Shown: positions 1 to 7,419, counted from the stretch's first letter. The stretch is 8,079 nucleotides of DNA from DATKZH01 sp964475955 (GCA_964475955.1 CAYYZY010000281.1:1-8079), one strand, 5' to 3'. A program made the numbers and translations. Notes: generated by a model not told the origin, from the sequence alone.

Positions 1-2
1 TT

Positions 3-1157
3 GTCGCATCAAGACTTATTTCGTCGCCCCCGTCCTCCCCGGTTGCCGGCGTAGAGCGGCGGGGCGTGGTCTCGGCGGCCAACTACGTCGCCCGGCGCTA
101 CGGCGTCCACAGTGCCATGCCCGCCGCCACGGCCAAGCGGCTCTGCCCCGCCGCGGTCTTCCTCCGCCCGCGCATCGGCCACTATGCGGAGGTCTCCCGG
201 CAGATTCGGGAGATCTTCGAGCGTTTCACGCCGCTGGTGGAACCGCTTTCCCTCGACGAGGCATTCCTGGACGTGACCGGCAGCGAACATCTGCTCGGGC
301 CCCCGGCCGAGATCGGGCGGAAGATCAAGCAGGCGGTTCATGAGGAAACCCGGCTGGTGGTTTCGGTGGGGGTGGCCCCCAACAAGTTCCTGGCCAAGAT
401 CGCCAGCGATCTGAAAAAGCCCGACGGGTTCGTGGTCGTCGAACCGGGCCGGATTCGCGAGTTCCTCGACCCCTTGCCGGTCGAGCGGCTCTGGGGCGTA
501 GGGCGGCAGACAAGCAAGGTGTTCCAGCGACTGGGCGTCCGTACCGTCGGCCAGCTTCGCCAATGGCCGATCGAAACCCTGAAAGACCGCTTCGGCTCGC
601 ACGGGGAGCACCTCTGGCAACTGGCCCACGGGATCGACCACCGCCGGGTCGTCCCCGAGCGGGAGGCCAAGTCGATCTCCCATGAGACGACCTTCGACCG
701 GGACGTCGACGACGTCGACGTCCTCCGGGCGTGGCTCGCGGACCTTACCGAACAGGTGGCCTACCGGCTCCGGCGGCATGCGCTCAGGGCCAAGACGGTC
801 CACCTCAAGGTTCGCTTCGCCGACTTTTCGACCATCACCCGGTCGCAAACCCTGCCGGAGCCCACGAACATCACCGACGAACTGTGGCGGGCGGCCGACG
901 CCCTGCTCCGCCAGCGGCCCCCCGCGGGACACCTGCCCGTGCGCCTGCTGGGAATGGGCGTCGGCGGTCTCGACGATACGGGGCTGGTGCAGGGGCTTCT
1001 GTTCGACCAGGCTCGGCGCGCGAAGCAGGCCGGCCTGGACGCGGCGGCCGACGAGATTCGGGCGCGGTTCGGCTCCTCGGCGTTGCGTCGGGCGACGTCG
1101 CTCCGCCGCCAAGGAGACACGGAGGAGGGTCGCGGAGACGAAAGTCTCAACCAATAA
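3..1157 (+). CDS. dinB: DNA polymerase IV (Y-family translesion polymerase), 5'-partial or N-terminally truncated
   Basis: Y-family polymerase that copies past damaged template bases with low fidelity. The frame is open from the left edge to TAA at 1155-1157. Recognisable homology starts near base 54 (ERRGVVSAANYVAR). Numbering from the GTG at 66, visible parts are the second catalytic acidic pair in SLDEAFLD (D64, E65), SVGVAPNKFLAKIASD (100-115), a helix-hairpin-helix thumb around WGVGRQTSKVFQRLG (143-157), the little-finger domain (about 200-300), and a beta-clamp-binding motif QGLLF (309-313) followed by the usual C-terminal FGSSALRRATSL. The GTG at 66 lies inside a conserved block, so it is unlikely to be the native start. 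The family normally has about 45 more residues upstream, including the first catalytic Asp in a DMDxFF motif. The 17 in-frame codons at 3-53 do not resemble that segment. The gene is therefore cut by the window edge after a divergent stretch, or is a 5'-truncated pseudogene. Family assignment is secure; functionality is not. Confidence 0.9.
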   Translation, partial: VASRLISSPPSSPVAGVERRGVVSAANYVARRYGVHSAMPAATAKRLCPAAVFLRPRIGHYAEVSRQIREIFERFTPLVEPLSLDEAFLDVTGSEHLLGPPAEIGRKIKQAVHEETRLVVSVGVAPNKFLAKIASDLKKPDGFVVVEPGRIREFLDPLPVERLWGVGRQTSKVFQRLGVRTVGQLRQWPIETLKDRFGSHGEHLWQLAHGIDHRRVVPEREAKSISHETTFDRDVDDVDVLRAWLADLTEQVAYRLRRHALRAKTVHLKVRFADFSTITRSQTLPEPTNITDELWRAADALLRQRPPAGHLPVRLLGMGVGGLDDTGLVQGLLFDQARRAKQAGLDAAADEIRARFGSSALRRATSLRRQGDTEEGRGDESLNQ

Positions 1158-1193
1158 GCTTCATAGCGAAGACATCTGTGCCTTAACCCCCGG

Positions 1194-1216
1194 AACGCCA
1201 CGTGGGCTGAGGCGTT
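1194..1216. terminator. Inverted repeat between convergent dinB and kinase genes; weak terminator candidate
   Basis: AACGCC (1194-1199) and GGCGTT (1211-1216) are perfect 6-bp arms around an 11-nt loop. The right arm overlaps the kinase stop codon. A competing palindrome, CCACGTGG (1198-1205), sits across the left arm. The position between two convergent genes suits a bidirectional terminator, but there is no T-tract on either side and the stem is short. Confidence 0.25.
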
Positions 1217-4200
1217 ACCACGCCTGCCCTTGTTCGGCCGATTGCCGCCGGAGGGCGGCGCCGCGCTTGGCGGCCTGGCGGGCCTCCTCGCTTTCGCCCA
1301 GTTCCTCGAGGACGCGGCCGAGCGCGGCGTAGCCGACCTGGAGCGACGTGGCGGCGAGCCGATCGTCGACCGCTTCGGGGCCCGCGGTCAGTTCGGCGAG
1401 GTTCTCCGTGGACGTTTGGAGGAGACGGCCGGCGTCGGCCAGCGCGTCCAGATCCTCCGCCGCGGCGGCCCGTTCACGGCCGATCTGGCCCAGCCGTAGG
1501 CGCATGAATTCCATGACGACCCGGTTGTGGGCGGGCAGGTCGGGCGACCTGGCGACGGCGCCGCGCTGCACGTCGAACGCTTTCTGGAAGTAGGCTTTCG
1601 CCTCGGCCGGGCGGCCGCCGTTCCAGCAGGCCATGCCCAGCTTGGCGAGGATCAGCGCCCGGCAGCACGCGTAGTGGGGGATGGTCGGATTGTGCTCGAC
1701 GAGCCACTCCGATTCGTCGAGCGCCTTGAGCAGGTTCCGCTCGACCGCGGGGGGCACGGGCGAGCGTCCCTGCCAGGGGAAAAGACCCACAGGAACCCAA
1801 GCGTAGGTGGCCGTCAGCTCGTAGCGGTAATCGGCCACCCCCGGGTACTCCGACTTGAGCTGTTCGAGAATGCGAATCGCCCGCCGGCGGTCCGACGCGC
1901 TTTCCGACTGCCAGCCGGTCGTGGGGAGGAAGGCCGGCGGCCGGTAGCAGAGGGCCAGCAGGAAGCGGTAGTCGGGGGCGTCGGGATTCTCGCGGGCGAG
2001 GCGTTCGAGAATGCCGATGGCCGCCTTGCGATGATCGTTGGCGGCGGACCGGCCCGGCCAGCGCGCGAGGGCGTCGGCAGGCTCGCGCCGGTTGGCGGCC
2101 TCGGGGACGCTGGGGCGTTGGCTGCTGAGGAAGTAGAGGGTCCGCGCGAGCTCGAACCGGAAGTCTTCGGGCGAGTCGTCGGCTTGGGCGAAGGGCTGGA
2201 GGACGGAGAGCGCCTGACGGTGCGCCTCGTGCGCGCCGTCCATGTCGAACCGCGCCGAACGGACGTTGCCGATTTCGTTGTGGGCTCGGGCCAGTTCGGT
2301 GCGGATCGTCGGATCGGGGGCCGAGTCCGAAACGAGCGCGGTGAGCTTCTCCACGCCGCGCAGGTACTCGCGCTCGGCCTGGTCGATCTGTCCGAGGCGC
2401 TGGCGGATGTTGCCCACCCGGCGGCTGGCAATGGCCGACTGGAGCATGACCTGCGAATCGTTGCTGACTTGCTCCGCCAGCCGGTCGTAGAAGACGAGCA
2501 GGTTCTCCAACAGGGCCGCGGTCTCGCGCGAGGCTTGCACCTGCACGGCCATCCACCCGCCGGCCGCCGTCGAACTCGCGCCCGAGCGAAGGCCGATGCA
2601 CGCACAGGCTTCGCCGCCCGGGTTGGAATCGGAGGAGATCCAGACGCGGTCGGGCGAGAGTTGCAGGTAGATGCCTTCGAGCACCTCGAGCGACAGGCGC
2701 GAGGTGGCCTCGGCGCGCCCCAGGGCGTCGGTCGTTTCACGGTAGGCCCGCTGCGTCTGCACGTAGCCGGTCGCGCCGGTGGCGGCGACGGCGACGACCA
2801 GCAGGGCGGCCAGCGCCGAAACGGCCGCCAGGGCCGGGTTGCGGCGGCACCAGCGCCACGCCCTCTCGATGCGCGATGCCCGGCGCGCCCGGATCGGCCG
2901 GTCTTCCAGGAACCGCCGCAGGTCGGCGGCCAGCGCGGCCGCGGTCGGGTAGCGCTTGGAGGGCTCCGGCGCGAGGCACTTGAGGACGATCGTCTCCAGG
3001 TCGGGCGGGACGGACGGGTCGATCTTCCGCGGGCGCGGGGGTTCGCAACCGGCACGCCGGCGGTGAGCGCCATGCGGACGGTCGGCGTCGGCGAACGCCG
3101 GCCGGAGGGTGAGCAGCTCGTAGAGCGTAACGCCTAGCGCGTAGACGTCGCTGCGCGCATCGGCCGATCCGCGTAGTTGCTCGGGCGCCATGTAGCGCAG
3201 GGTGCCGACGACTTCGCCGCTGCGGCTTGCGTCGGTCTGATCCACGGCCCGGGCGAGGCCGAAATCGGCCACGCTGACGACGCCGTCGCCGTCGACCAGG
3301 AGGTTGCCGGGCTTGACGTCGCGGTGCAACGTGCCCCGCCGGTGGGCGTAGTCCAACGCGTCGGCCGCCTGGATGCCCACGTGGGCCACGATCCGCCAAT
3401 GGCCGGGCGGCGTGCCGGGAAGCGCGCTTTGGGCGCGAGAACGCCGCTCCTTCCGCTTTCCGTCGGTCGTCTGCGCGCCGTTGGGTCGGCGGAACGGCCG
3501 GGTGGAAGAGCGGGGGGAAGCGGACGTGTCGGCCGAGACGTCGACCTGCCTCACCGCCCCTTCCCGTCGATCTTCCGGCGACGGCGCGGCGGCATCGGCG
3601 GCTCCGAATTTCCTCGCGGCCAACGGCTGCACGATGCGGCCGAGCTCCCGGGCTGCCGACGGTTCCGCGCCGCGGGCCGCTGCACCGGAGGGCCGGGGCG
3701 AGCCGGCGGCGCGCATCCGGCGGATGACCTCGTCGAGGCCGACGCCCCGCACCAGGGGCATGACGTAGTAGTGCAGGTCGTCCTGGTCGCCCACGCCGAA
3801 GACGGGAACGATGTTCGTGTGCTGGAGCTTGGCGGCCGTCTGCGCCTCGCGGCGGAAGCGCTTCAGGTGCTTGTCCAACAGGAGCGCGTGTTTGGGAAGC
3901 ACCTTGAGGGCCACGCGCCGCCCCAGCGAACGCTGCTCCGCCTCGTAGACGATGCCCATCCCCCCGCGCCCGATCTCGCGGAGGATGTCGAAATCGCCCA
4001 GGTGGTCGGGCACGCTGCCCGAGCCGGCTCCTCCCGATCCCGTGGAGAGGCGCGACCGCTCGTCGACCCGGAGCCGCTCCATCATGGCGACGGCCGGAAA
4101 CAGCTCTTCGATCTCCCGGGCGTACTCGGGGAACTTCGCCGTGTACTCCGCGATCGACGGCGACTCGCCGTTCCGGCACCGCGAGGCGAATTCGTCGGCC

Positions 4201-4241
4201 AGCACTTCGACCGGGTCGCGTTCTCGGGGCGAATCGATCAT
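1215..4241 (-). CDS. Transmembrane Ser/Thr protein kinase with TPR-like extracytoplasmic C-terminus (1008 aa)
   Basis: Hanks-type kinase that phosphorylates Ser/Thr on unknown targets. An N-terminal region (10-60, GESPSIAEYTAKFPEYAREI) is typical of planctomycete kinases beside sigma factors and supports the ATG at 4241, although the ribosome site is weak. The catalytic domain (about 82-445) looks active: glycine loop GRGGMG (91-96), ATP-binding K113, helix-C E132, HRDVKPGN loop (D308, N313), DFG (326-328) and APE (352-354). A low-complexity insert fills 179-281. One membrane span lies near 471-493, preceded by basic residues (WRWCRRNPA), so the kinase is cytoplasmic and 494-1008 is outside. 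That part holds degenerate TPR-like helices (about 595-690 and 860-900) and six Cys (546, 548, 765, 859, 860, 872). Residues 389-399 (PHGAHRRRAGC) break an otherwise family-like stretch and may reflect paired frameshifts. It lies 69 bp downstream of the sigma gene and is probably co-transcribed with it. The ligand and substrate are unknown. Confidence 0.93.
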   Translation of the reverse strand: MIDSPRERDPVEVLADEFASRCRNGESPSIAEYTAKFPEYAREIEELFPAVAMMERLRVDERSRLSTGSGGAGSGSVPDHLGDFDILREIGRGGMGIVYEAEQRSLGRRVALKVLPKHALLLDKHLKRFRREAQTAAKLQHTNIVPVFGVGDQDDLHYYVMPLVRGVGLDEVIRRMRAAGSPRPSGAAARGAEPSAARELGRIVQPLAARKFGAADAAAPSPEDRREGAVRQVDVSADTSASPRSSTRPFRRPNGAQTTDGKRKERRSRAQSALPGTPPGHWRIVAHVGIQAADALDYAHRRGTLHRDVKPGNLLVDGDGVVSVADFGLARAVDQTDASRSGEVVGTLRYMAPEQLRGSADARSDVYALGVTLYELLTLRPAFADADRPHGAHRRRAGCEPPRPRKIDPSVPPDLETIVLKCLAPEPSKRYPTAAALAADLRRFLEDRPIRARRASRIERAWRWCRRNPALAAVSALAALLVVAVAATGATGYVQTQRAYRETTDALGRAEATSRLSLEVLEGIYLQLSPDRVWISSDSNPGGEACACIGLRSGASSTAAGGWMAVQVQASRETAALLENLLVFYDRLAEQVSNDSQVMLQSAIASRRVGNIRQRLGQIDQAEREYLRGVEKLTALVSDSAPDPTIRTELARAHNEIGNVRSARFDMDGAHEAHRQALSVLQPFAQADDSPEDFRFELARTLYFLSSQRPSVPEAANRREPADALARWPGRSAANDHRKAAIGILERLARENPDAPDYRFLLALCYRPPAFLPTTGWQSESASDRRRAIRILEQLKSEYPGVADYRYELTATYAWVPVGLFPWQGRSPVPPAVERNLLKALDESEWLVEHNPTIPHYACCRALILAKLGMACWNGGRPAEAKAYFQKAFDVQRGAVARSPDLPAHNRVVMEFMRLRLGQIGRERAAAAEDLDALADAGRLLQTSTENLAELTAGPEAVDDRLAATSLQVGYAALGRVLEELGESEEARQAAKRGAALRRQSAEQGQAW
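3399..3707 (-). other. Low-complexity insert inside the kinase domain (residues 179-281)
   Basis: About 100 residues rich in Ala, Arg, Ser and Pro separate the helix-D region (LDEVIRRMRAAG) from helix E (WRIVAHVGIQAADALDYAH). Its second half is Ser/Thr-rich and contains a basic run (GKRKERRSR, about 261-269). Inserts at this place are common in planctomycete kinases of this type, so the position is expected; the sequence itself is not recognised. It could be a flexible loop carrying autophosphorylation sites (inference). Confidence 0.6.
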
Positions 4242-4310
4242 GGCTTCGTCTCGGCAGACCAGGAGCCGTTCGGAGTGCGCCCCGGCGAACGGCTGGGCGG
4301 CTGGTTCCGG

Positions 4311-4928
4311 TTACTCGTGGGTAGGCATTACGCGACGCAGCCGCTTGAGCGCCCTGAGGTAGCGCTTGCTCGCCGCGTACTTGTCGAGGCCGAGCACTTC
4401 GGCGACCTCGTTGTTGCTCAACTCCTCCAGATGGCGCAGGACGAGCACCTCGCGGTCGATCTCGTCGAGCTCGCCCAGCGCCGCTCGCAGCTCGGAAACC
4501 ATCTCTTCGCGCACGGCGAACTGGCTGGGCGTCGTGAGGCTGTCGGCCAGGTGGGCGACCCAAAAGGCCGAACTCGTGCCCGCCGACCCGGCGCGGTGCA
4601 GGGTCACTTCCAGGTTGACGTCGCGCATCTTGGCGCCCAGGTACCGGCGATGGGTGTCGATCAGCACCTGGCCGGCGATCTGCCGAAGCCAAACGAAGAA
4701 CGGGACGCTGGGTCGGTCGAGGTAGTCCTGAATGCGCCGGGCCGCCTCCATGAAGGCGTCCTGGAGCACGTCCTCCGCGTCGACCTTGCCGAGCACGCGA
4801 GCGTCGATGCGCAGCGCGATCATGCGCAGCAGCTTCTGCCGGTAGCGACCGAACAGCTCGGCAACCGCTTCTTCGCCGAAGCGGCGGAGCCGGTCGAGCT
4901 CATCGTGGGATTCCAATCGGTTGGCCAT
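4311..4928 (-). CDS. ECF-type RNA polymerase sigma factor, planctomycete-specific subfamily (205 aa)
   Basis: Alternative sigma factor that directs RNA polymerase to a dedicated promoter set. Sigma region 2 spans about residues 20-102, with the region 2.2 motif DAEDVLQDAFMEAARR (50-65) and regions 2.3-2.4 FVWLRQIAGQVLIDTHRR (78-95). Sigma region 4 spans about 142-200, with the helix-turn-helix around LSNNEVAEVLGLDKYAASKRYLR. The linker between the two is longer than in minimal ECF sigmas. Sequence and length fit the Planctomycetaceae-specific sigma-70 subfamily (TIGR02984-like, recognised by eye). The ATG at 4926-4928 is preceded by GAGG with 6-nt spacing, which supports the start. No anti-sigma factor gene is adjacent; the kinase gene follows in the same direction 69 bp downstream, an arrangement recurrent in planctomycetes. 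Control through the kinase is therefore the leading idea (inference). Confidence 0.94.
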   Translation of the reverse strand: MANRLESHDELDRLRRFGEEAVAELFGRYRQKLLRMIALRIDARVLGKVDAEDVLQDAFMEAARRIQDYLDRPSVPFFVWLRQIAGQVLIDTHRRYLGAKMRDVNLEVTLHRAGSAGTSSAFWVAHLADSLTTPSQFAVREEMVSELRAALGELDEIDREVLVLRHLEELSNNEVAEVLGLDKYAASKRYLRALKRLRRVMPTHE

Positions 4929-4962
4929 CCGGCACCTCGCAACAACAGACCTTGCGCCGTCT

Positions 4963-4992
4963 ATGGTAGGCTATAGCGCTTCCCCTTGGCAA
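4963..4992 (-). promoter_or_regulatory. Candidate sigma70-type promoter for the sigma factor/kinase unit
   Basis: Read on the minus strand, TTGCCA (4987-4992) and TACCAT (4963-4968) are separated by 18 bp. They match the housekeeping -35 and -10 consensus at 5/6 and 4/6 positions. Transcription would start near 4955, giving a 5' leader of roughly 25-30 nt containing the GAGG ribosome site. The -35 lies within a small inverted repeat (CCCTT GGCA AAGGG, 4983-4996) and a perfect palindrome GCTATAGC (4970-4977) lies in the spacer; either could be an operator. This is pattern matching only. Confidence 0.4.
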
Positions 4993-5095
4993 AGGGTAAG
5001 GGATGCGGGGAGGCCGGGATCTCCAAAAGGGGGGAATGCAACTCGTTTCCGTGCAAGGAGTTGTGGCAAATCGGGGATCGCCGCCGCGAAACGCC

Positions 5096-5123
5096 TTGTC
5101 CACGCGAGCGGGCGGAATACGGT
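5096..5123 (+). promoter_or_regulatory. Candidate promoter for the methyltransferase gene
   Basis: TTGTCC (5096-5101) and TACGGT (5118-5123) are spaced by 16 bp, about 100 bp upstream of the GTG start. The -10 match is weak. A 5-bp hairpin (TCGGC 5153-5157, GCCGA 5163-5167) would fall in the leader. No other gene is seen in 4929-5226; the short frames that cross it have no family-like sequence. Confidence 0.25.
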
Positions 5124-5215
5124 ATCCTTTCCGTGACGTTTTACGCGCCGGGTCGGCTTCCGGCCGAGCTCGCGCACGCATGTCGGAAGCCCTCCAACGC
5201 AGGTCAATGAAGCAC

Positions 5216-5221
5216 GAGGGG
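5216..5221 (+). promoter_or_regulatory. Ribosome binding site that decides the GTG start of the methyltransferase
   Basis: GAGGGG lies 5 nt before the GTG at 5227. Without it the first in-frame ATG (5287) would be preferred, which would remove most of the N-terminal segment. An ATG at 5207 is in another frame. Confidence 0.55.
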
Positions 5222-5226
5222 AAACC

Positions 5227-6075
5227 GTGTCGGCAAGTCAAGTTGGCAACAGGGGCTTTTGCACTGAACTCTTCGTAGCACTGGCGATGGGGGTGATGGT
5301 GTCTTGGCCGGGCGTGGTGCCCGGCGCGCGGGGCGCGGAATCGCGCGGCCCCGCGGCCAAGCCGACCGAAGGGCGCAAGCGCCGCCCGGAACGCGGTCGG
5401 GCGCCGTCGGGCCTGCGGCGCGAGCACGATCTGCCCAGCCGGTATCCCTACGTGGTGAAGGACGTCCTGCGCTACTGCGAGCCGCAGAAGGGTTTCTGGG
5501 TCGATCTCGGGGCCGGTCGCGGGCAACTGACCATTCCGCTGATCGAGGCCACGGGAAACGTCGTGGTGATGATCGATCCCGACGTCGAGGCGATGCAAGA
5601 GGGCCTGGCGCTCGCCCGAGAGAAGGGATTGCACGACAAGCTGCTCGCCGTGGTCGGCGTGGCCGAATCGCTGCCGCTTGTCGACGAGTCGGTCGACCTG
5701 CTGGTAAGCCGCGGTTCGATCTTCTTCTGGGACGACCGGCCGAAGGGGCTCCAAGAGGTCTACCGGGTGCTGCGGCCGGGGGGCAAGGCGATGATCGGTG
5801 GGGGGGCCGGCAGCGGCTATCCGCCCTGGGCCACCAAGGAACTGATCGAGGGCCGCAAAGCGCGGCTCGACGGCAAGGACGCCGACCGATGGCGGAAGTT
5901 CGTCGCGCTGCGCCGGCCCGCGCAGATGAAAGCCTGGGTGGAAGAGGCGGGGCTGTCGAGTTACCTCGTGATGGGCAAGGGGGCCATATCGGCCGCCGAT
6001 GCGCGCGTGGGCCAGGGCGTCTGGATCGTCTTCGAGAAGCCGGCCGAAACGCCCGCCGCCGGCAACGCCGAGTGA
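5227..6075 (+). CDS. Class I SAM-dependent methyltransferase with N-terminal hydrophobic segment (282 aa)
   Basis: Transfers a methyl group from S-adenosylmethionine to an unidentified acceptor. The Rossmann-type core runs from about residue 66 to 190: motif I VDLGAGRGQL (92-101), the acidic residue after strand 2 (D117 in MIDPD), a motif II-like stretch ending SVDLLVSRGSIFFW (155-168), and VYRVLRPGGK (178-187). The SRGSxFFW...EVYRVLxPGG pattern resembles a broad bacterial and archaeal methyltransferase group of mostly unknown substrate. Residues 11-37 are hydrophobic (FCTELFVALAMGVMVSWPGVV) and look like a signal peptide or anchor. A strongly basic linker follows (KRRPERGR, 51-58). The predicted cleavage site is poor. 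SAM is cytoplasmic, so either the protein is anchored with its domain inside or its export is puzzling. The GTG start is chosen for its ribosome site. The gene is divergent from the sigma factor and stands alone. Confidence 0.85.
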   Translation: MSASQVGNRGFCTELFVALAMGVMVSWPGVVPGARGAESRGPAAKPTEGRKRRPERGRAPSGLRREHDLPSRYPYVVKDVLRYCEPQKGFWVDLGAGRGQLTIPLIEATGNVVVMIDPDVEAMQEGLALAREKGLHDKLLAVVGVAESLPLVDESVDLLVSRGSIFFWDDRPKGLQEVYRVLRPGGKAMIGGGAGSGYPPWATKELIEGRKARLDGKDADRWRKFVALRRPAQMKAWVEEAGLSSYLVMGKGAISAADARVGQGVWIVFEKPAETPAAGNAE

Positions 6076-6136
6076 CGATCACTGCGCACGCCCGAAATCG
6101 TTTGCCGGTAGGGGTTTAGGGGCTTCGTTCGCAGTA

Positions 6137-6164
6137 GGCGCCGGCGTTTGACGTTGCCGGAGCC
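6137..6164 (+). other. Inverted repeat A in the spacer after the methyltransferase
   Basis: GGCGCCGGC (6137-6145) pairs with GCCGGAGCC (6156-6164) with one mismatch across a 10-nt loop. It overlaps the next inverted repeat by three bases, so the two hairpins cannot form fully at once. Confidence 0.45.
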
Positions 6165-6188
6165 CCGTGCCGGTTTGCGGAACGGGGC
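6162..6188 (+). terminator. Inverted repeat B, strong hairpin about 87 nt after the methyltransferase stop
   Basis: GCCCCGT (6162-6168) and ACGGGGC (6182-6188) are perfect arms. After a G-A mismatch, CCG (6170-6172) and CGG (6178-6180) extend the stem to a GTTTG loop. It could end transcription or protect the 3' end of the methyltransferase message. There is no T-tract, so intrinsic termination in the E. coli style is doubtful. The rest of 6076-6446 holds no gene I can support. Confidence 0.4.
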
Positions 6189-6259
6189 GCTGTAGGGAAC
6201 GCCCTCTGCGGCGATCGGCCGGTTGCCTCGAGAAATCGGCATTTCGCCTGTCCACCCGG

Positions 6260-6273
6260 CCGTATGATTACGG
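6260..6273 (+). promoter_or_regulatory. Dyad CCGTA-TGAT-TACGG with embedded TATGAT; candidate promoter/operator for the DUF1559 gene
   Basis: Perfect 5-bp arms flank a 4-nt centre. TATGAT (6263-6268) matches the -10 consensus at 5/6 positions and lies within this otherwise GC-rich spacer. No good -35 is seen at 15-18 bp upstream. If used, the leader would be about 175 nt long. Confidence 0.25.
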
Positions 6274-6434
6274 TATTTGGGGGTAGCGGCCATTGCGCGA
6301 CGGCGACTGCCGCGCGCCGTTCGGGCCGACGTGCCCGTCGAGCCGCCCGCCACGCCCGTTTTGCCACACCTCGGGGGCGACCTCCCGCCATGCCGGGCCC
6401 TGGAGCCCGACCAAGAAACCACACCCACGCTATC

Positions 6435-6440
6435 GAGGGG
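6435..6440 (+). promoter_or_regulatory. Ribosome binding site fixing the DUF1559 start at 6447
   Basis: GAGGGG is 6 nt before the ATG at 6447. The same frame stays open back to an ATG at 6264, but that start lacks a ribosome site and would put 61 unrelated residues before the prepilin signal. Confidence 0.65.
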
Positions 6441-6446
6441 AAGACG

Positions 6447-7412
<966 letters not shown>

Positions 7413-7419
7413 GTTGCCC

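Noticed and set aside
9..1154. 381-aa minus-strand reading frame opposite dinB
   Set aside because: Antisense shadow of a GC-rich gene: composition is Arg/Pro/Gly-rich with no family-like motif, while the plus strand shows clear polymerase motifs.
1527..3137. 536-aa plus-strand reading frame opposite the kinase
   Set aside because: Shadow caused by high third-position GC; no recognisable domain, and the minus-strand kinase and membrane span explain the DNA.
3177..4976. 599-aa plus-strand reading frame across kinase and sigma genes
   Set aside because: It spans two real minus-strand genes plus their spacer and promoter, with no domain-like sequence of its own.
5003..5278. 91-aa plus-strand frame in the divergent spacer
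   Set aside because: No ribosome site before its ATG, no motif, and it overruns the supported methyltransferase start in another frame.
4900..5754. 284-aa minus-strand frame covering the divergent spacer
   Set aside because: It overlaps the sigma start and the methyltransferase core without any family-like sequence.
6264..6446. 61-residue N-terminal extension of the DUF1559 protein
   Set aside because: The prepilin signal must lie near the N-terminus, and the ATG at 6447 has a well-spaced GAGGGG; the extension is Arg/Ala/Pro-rich filler.
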